From: Spinacia oleracea
Lineage: Eukaryota; Streptophyta; Magnoliopsida; Caryophyllales; Amaranthaceae
DNA length: 64,000 nt
Direction of reading: 5' to 3'
NCBI RefSeq assembly: GCF_020520425.1
Contig: NC_079492.1
Location: forward strand, 103,203,157-103,267,156
A model generated the notes under the pieces. That model had not been told where the DNA came from. It made no database searches and saw only the letters and a program-made list of their open reading frames with translations. The position numbers and the translations under genes are program-made. Positions 59,504-64,000 of this stretch are shown here, piece after piece (position 1 is the stretch's first letter; every line of letters starts with the position of its first letter).

Positions 59504-60989
59504 TGTAGACACCTACTTTTGTTCCCATTCCCGAAAGGGAAGGTTCGATGATGAGAACATAAATCTCCACTTGGCAACGCATCTCCTATAAAATAACGAA
59601 TCTCAATCACCCTTTTCATTTCAGCCAAAACTGCTATTTATGGAAACCTGCTAAAGATAGTAGCTGCCGTAAAAGGTAGTTGTTAAAAGTGGCAAAGTCA
59701 TAAAAGATAGAAACTTGTCAGAATTAGGTGTTGCACTCCAACATAAATCCTAAAAGAGATAGAATTTGCAAAAGGAATTCTATTCCTGGTATAATTCGAA
59801 AGTAAGAGTTACGTATTAATTAAAATCCTAACGAACCTAGAGTTTGTAACGAGCCCAGATGCATTCCGTCATAAAGTTAATACGCACTAAAAGACTCTGA
59901 TAAGTCTCAAAAGCTCTGCTTTCTAAGAGTCCAAATCTGACAAAGAACTCGGCCCATATCCCATTTTCAACGCCTGGATCTGGGCGCCGAAATCTTCGGC
60001 GCCCAGCCCCTGGGCGCTGAAAATGCCTGGGGTCGTGTCGTCGCCGAATTCTTTTTGGATTCGTATTCTAAAAATCTATCTTTCCACAAACTCTTTCCCT
60101 ATAAATACAGCCTCAAAACCGACGTGAAAAGGACACACAACACACAATTCCATAACCTGAGTATTGACTCTAGCCTTAAGCCTAGCCTCACGCGGCGAAA
60201 TTGATCCGGCGTTCTGTCGCAATCGACCCAAAAGTCGAACAGAACGTGTCCTGCCCCTTGTAGCTGATGAATTAAGCCTAAATAATGGAACATTGCTTGG
60301 AAACCCGAGATTCGTTAAATAAAAGGAGAAATTACAAAGCCAAGTGGTTAGTTTTCTGAGAACCGTAACACACCTCTCAAGGGTGCGTTGTAATGTGTCC
60401 CTGATATGATTTAATCACTTTCATCACCCTTTTATAAAATTGTCAAACTATTAACTTGATTGATCGATCACGCCTAATAAGATAATACCTTGGACAATTG
60501 AATTATCATGCTAGGTACCTTAAATCAACCTAAATAAGATAATCACGATCGATTTAGTGTTATGTGTTGCATATTGCTAAAATCAATTCAGTATAGTTTA
60601 ATAGTTTAACGCATGTCCCTTCAATTATTTATGCTGAGCTAGTAAGGATAACCTACCTCAGGAGTTATCGATGAGCACTCCTCTCGGTAGTTACAGTCCC
60701 CCGAACTCTCAATCTCTGCCCTGCTGGTGTACGTTGAGAGATCCCCACACCAGGGATCACAAGGGAACCTATGGCCGTCGTGGTTGAACATAATTGCACT
60801 CCCTTTATGTCACGATAATCGGGTTTTGTCAGTTTTTCTCATTGTCGTTAAAAACTGAATGGCGACTCCTATATTACTAGTCGATTGGGTGTAAACTCAC
60901 AGGAAATCCAATTACACTTGATCTGACAACGTCACGCCCACGAGGGATGAGGTCACGCATTAGCCTCGTGCTTTTTCGACCCCCTCACA
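59504..60989 (+). mobile_element. Gypsy element C, 5' LTR
   Basis: Starts TGTAGACACCTACTTTTGTTCC and ends CGACCCCCTCACA. It is 1486 bp and homologous throughout to the LTRs of A. A TATAAATA core promoter candidate lies at about 60101-60108, downstream of palindrome cassette 7. Confidence 0.88.
59961..60030. repeat. Palindrome cassette 7 (LTR of C)
   Basis: CATTTTCAACGCCTGGATCT and GGGCGCCGAAATCTTCGGCG, then CCCAGCCCCTGGGCGCTGAA. This is the fullest copy: two consecutive stem-loops with arms TTTCAACGCC/GGCGCCGAAA and TTCGGCGCCCAG/TGGGCGCTGAA. Confidence 0.8.
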
Positions 60990-60990
60990 G

Positions 60991-61008
60991 TGGCGACTCC
61001 AATGGGGA
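60991..61008 (+). other. Primer-binding site of gypsy element C
   Basis: TGGCGACTCCAATGGGGA, one base after the LTR and one mismatch from the site of element A. Confidence 0.8.
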
Positions 61009-62287
61009 CGTTAATGAAATACTCGTGCTCGTAGGTAATCAAAATAGCCGAAGGGTGAAACGATCCTACTCCGCGTTTATTTCCTTATCAAGTTGGGACG
61101 ACCTGAAAATCAGCATATTAATGTGAACGGACAGAACCGCATAACGAATCTTGGCTCCTTTGGTGTGTTTCATCTCGAGAGTTGGGACTAAGGATACCCA
61201 TCGCCACTCTGGGGGTGCATACGCTTCGAATGTTGTCCACTCGGCACTTTCGCCAGTAGTACATATGTCCCAAACCCAATCGCTCGCCCACTAGGTCCCT
61301 CTCATTGGTGCATGCCCCCTTGGCTTACATCGTGATTGGCCTCTTGGGACGAAATTCGTCTGTAGAATGCACTACCTCGACCGGGGCATGTGTTGGATCT
61401 ACGATAGAAGTGGTACCAAACCGGCGCAAATATTACCCATAGAAGCCTATTATAAACTACGTGACATATTATTTTTTGCTTCATGTTATAATGCTAGTTA
61501 TGTGTAGCGAATTATGTGATTGTGTTGTGATTGTGTGTGACAAATAATACTAAGAGAACCAACGACCCTAAAAATTTCCCAAACATTCATAAACACCAAT
61601 TGGTCAAAGAGTTATACCAAAATACGTGTTCCGCAACCCCGGGCGATCGCCACAAAAATAAGCGACGCCCAGGACGGCCTGTAACGGATCCCACAACGCT
61701 GCACAACGCGTAAAGGACGTTACTAGGCAAGCACGCAAAATTAAGTCGTATATACGAAAAAAGGATACGCGAACAGAATACGAGTACCAGTCAGGGACGC
61801 ATTTTCAGCGCCCCTGGCTGGGCGCCAATCATTTTCAACGCCCAGAGCTGGGCGCTGAAGTTGCTGCCTGGCCTTTTGGTCAGGCACAGCAGCCTCGGTG
61901 CCCGCGCGGAAAATGTACGGAGCAATAAAAAAAAATTCGCAACAAATTTGCTACGAGGACGTATGAAAAAAGGCACTCGATTCTAAGAACGACTTATAAA
62001 ATAAATAACTCATTGTGTCGTTGTTAGGCTTCCTATAACGACAATGTTCGGCACCAAAACCGAGCATGCTAATTAAAATAACTTTGAATGTCACACGGGC
62101 AAAGATTTTCGAAAATATAAAAGAGTTCAGAGTGCACACACAATAGTCCAAATGTACTAGTCCGACTTAAGGGTAGTCATAAAGTGTCTAAAAGGCCAAC
62201 TCATAAAATAAACTAATGTGTCTCCTACTCCATAATGTTAATATAGGGTCCCTGAATACCTACCCGTGATAGCCATCAAGGATCGCA
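61009..62287 (+). mobile_element. Leader of gypsy element C
   Basis: Homologous to the leader of A from the primer site to TTCGAAAAT at about 62118. It contains cassette 8. The last ~165 bp before the pol ORF have no counterpart in A. Confidence 0.75.
61799..61860. repeat. Palindrome cassette 8 (leader of C)
   Basis: CATTTTCAGCGCCCCTGGCT and GGGCGCCAATCATTTTCAAC, then GCCCAGAGCTGGGCGCTGAAG. It is the counterpart of cassette 5 in the leader of A. Confidence 0.8.
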
Positions 62288-64000
62288 ATGGAAGTGGCAT
62301 ATCCTGAACATCCACTCCTAGAGGTCGCACAAACCCAAGAGATACATGCTCTGGGACACGACCCTCTACATTCTAAAAGGCCACTCGCCTCAAAGAGCTA
62401 CACAATGCCAAAAGCCTCCCCCAACACACATGCTTTCGGGCTATTGTTTGGGTTAGAAAAGAAAAGAACATTGAGCAAAACAGAAATCATGGCATTGGCC
62501 CTTCAAGATGAATTATTTGATCCCACTAAGCTGATCGCCCCATCACCCCTAAAGGTCGACCAAACCCAACAAGGGTGGCGCAAGACCTTCAAATGGACTA
62601 ATGCTCGTGGAATGAAGTTCAAGATATCTGCGGGAGAAGGCCCAATGTGTGAAGAATCCGAGTCTGAATCCGAGTCTGAACCTAATAAAATTGTAATCCC
62701 TCCCAAAACTAGTTTAGACCCGGAAATATCCACTCCGGCAGATCTTTTTTATGTAATGCTTCACGACTTTAATAAGATGAACAAAACTTTCGAGTATATG
62801 CCGCTCAAAAATCCGAGTAGTAACGCAGAATGCCTCGCCACTAATGAGCACGAAAAAGAGCCAGAAGAAGAATATACCGAATTAATAAAAGTTGTAAATG
62901 AACAAGAACTCAAAACCCCTATAATTGAGGACACAGAATCGGTAAATATTGGAACAGAAGAAAATCCTAAATCCATTAAGATTGGCCTCACCTTAACTCC
63001 CACTGAAAAAACCGATCTAATCTCCACTTTACGGGAATTCGAGGGTGTCTTTGCTTGGTCCTACAAAGACATGCCCGGAATAGATCGAGAAATCGCTGAG
63101 CATAGGATTCCGCTGGATCCCAAAATGACGCCAGTAAAACAAAAGCTACGACGGCTTAAACCGGAAATAGCCTTGAAAATAAAAGAAGAAGTCACTAAAC
63201 AATTAGACGCGGGCTTCATAAAGGTCTCCAACTACCCAGAATGGGTGGCCAATATTGTCCCCGTAGCTAAAAAAGATGGACGAGTGCGAATGTGCGTAGA
63301 TTTTCGAGATCTCAACAAAGCCAGTCCCAAAGATGACTTCCCCCTACCTCACATTGACATATTGGTAGACAACACAACGAAACATGCGCTTCTCTCCTTT
63401 ATGGATGGGTACGTAGAATATAACCAAATACTTATGGCAGAAGAAGATATGGAAAAAACAACCTTCATTACCCCTTGGGGTACATATTGCTACACGGTAA
63501 TGCCCTTTGGTTTGAAAAACGCGGGGGCCACCTATCAAAGAACAGCCACCACGTTACTTCATGACATGATAGACAAAGAAATCGAGGTCTATGTAGATGA
63601 CATGATCGTCAAATCTAAAGACCGGCGCGGTCACCTCCCGGCACTTAGGAAATTCTTCACCCGAATCCTAAAATATAACATGAGACTAAACCCACAAAAA
63701 TGTGTATTCGGGGTAACCTCCGGAAAATTACTAGGATATGTGGTTAGTACACGGGGAATCGACATTGACCCATCCAAGATTAAAGCCATTACCGAAATGC
63801 CCCCACCAAAAACTGAAAAACAGATAAGGGGTTTCCTAGGAAAGCTGCAATACATTAGTAGGTTCATTTCTAAGCTTACCATGACTTGCGAGCCAATATT
63901 TAAAAAATTAAGAAAAGAAGAAAAAGCCGAATAGGATGAACAATGCCAAACTGCCTTCGATAAAATCAAAGAATACCTAAGCAAACCACCCGTCCTTTCC
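62288..64000 (+). CDS. pol: Gypsy element C pol (N-terminal segment and reverse transcriptase), partial
   Basis: An open frame of 548 codons (62288-63934), then a TAG after EEKAE, after which homologous sequence (RNase H start, AFDKIKEYLSKPPVL) continues to the window end. The N-terminal ~230 residues include ALALQDELFDPTKLIAP and SAGEGP, homologous to the end of the protease frame of A and the remnant in B. RT follows: FAWSYKDMPGID, CVDFRDLNKASPKDDFPLPH, MPFGLKNAGATYQR, catalytic YVDD (YVDDMIVKS, near 63592), and the thumb (GFLGKLQYISRFI). FMDGYVEYNQI replaces the usual FMDGY(A/S)GYNQI, changing a normally conserved Gly to Glu. RNase H and integrase would lie beyond the window. Confidence 0.88.

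Larger units (their letters stand above)
59504..64000 (+). mobile_element. Gypsy element C: leader joined directly to pol (runs off the window)
   Basis: Plus-strand Ty3/gypsy element with 5' LTR 59504-60989, primer site 60991-61008, leader 61009-62287 and a pol ORF from 62288. LTR, primer site and leader are clearly homologous to element A, but no gag or protease lies between leader and pol. The five bases before the LTR, CTAAG, are the expected left target duplication; the right copy is outside the window. Confidence 0.85.

Overview
The window is a repeat-rich nuclear segment of a eudicot plant genome. Evidence is the three-exon plant-type beta-tubulin gene, GT-AG introns, LTR retrotransposons, a LINE, a Helitron, a MULE, and plant-specific gene fragments (PADRE/DUF4228, PYL-type ABA receptor, GRF zinc finger). 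The repeat style suggests Caryophyllales/Amaranthaceae, but that is an impression and species is not assigned. Only one gene looks intact: beta-tubulin at 10612-12396.

Layout. 1-2812: minus-strand copia-like LTR with leader on one side and 3' internal remnant on the other. 2813-10022: 5'-truncated Helitron carrying a broken Rep/helicase gene and an RPA70-like gene; it ends about 0.6 kb upstream of the tubulin start codon. 10023-13803: tubulin and a ~450 bp tandem duplication. 13980-15540: minus-strand LINE remnant. 15575-20530: decayed plus-strand Ty3/gypsy element B (truncated LTRs, leader, a scrap of pol, plus a copia LTR fragment). 20531-41719: minus-strand gypsy element A with gag and protease but no reverse transcriptase or integrase, and an antisense intron-containing gene. 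That antisense gene is split by a nested copia-like element (23982-33301) with AAAAC target duplications and ~98% identical LTRs. 41720-46480: plus-strand Tat-like gypsy element D with dual RNase H. 46481-52008: broken MULE transposase gene with a minisatellite in its large intron. 52707-59503: fragments of unrelated genes on both strands. 59504-64000: plus-strand gypsy element C, inserted directly behind an ABA-receptor exon and running off the window.

Most noteworthy signals. (1) Elements A and C share LTR, tRNA primer site and leader but carry complementary coding halves: A has gag-protease, C goes from leader straight to pol. B has the same arrangement as C. This suggests a split, mutually dependent retrotransposon pair. 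(2) A GC-rich double-palindrome cassette (theme TTTCAGCGCCCAG / CTGGGCGCTGAAA) recurs eight times, only at non-coding positions of A and C, including inside an intron; B has a diverged version. (3) An array of four hairpin units in element A shows compensatory stem changes. (4) Minisatellite spacing in the MULE intron changes in exact 10-bp steps. All functional interpretations are inference from sequence alone.
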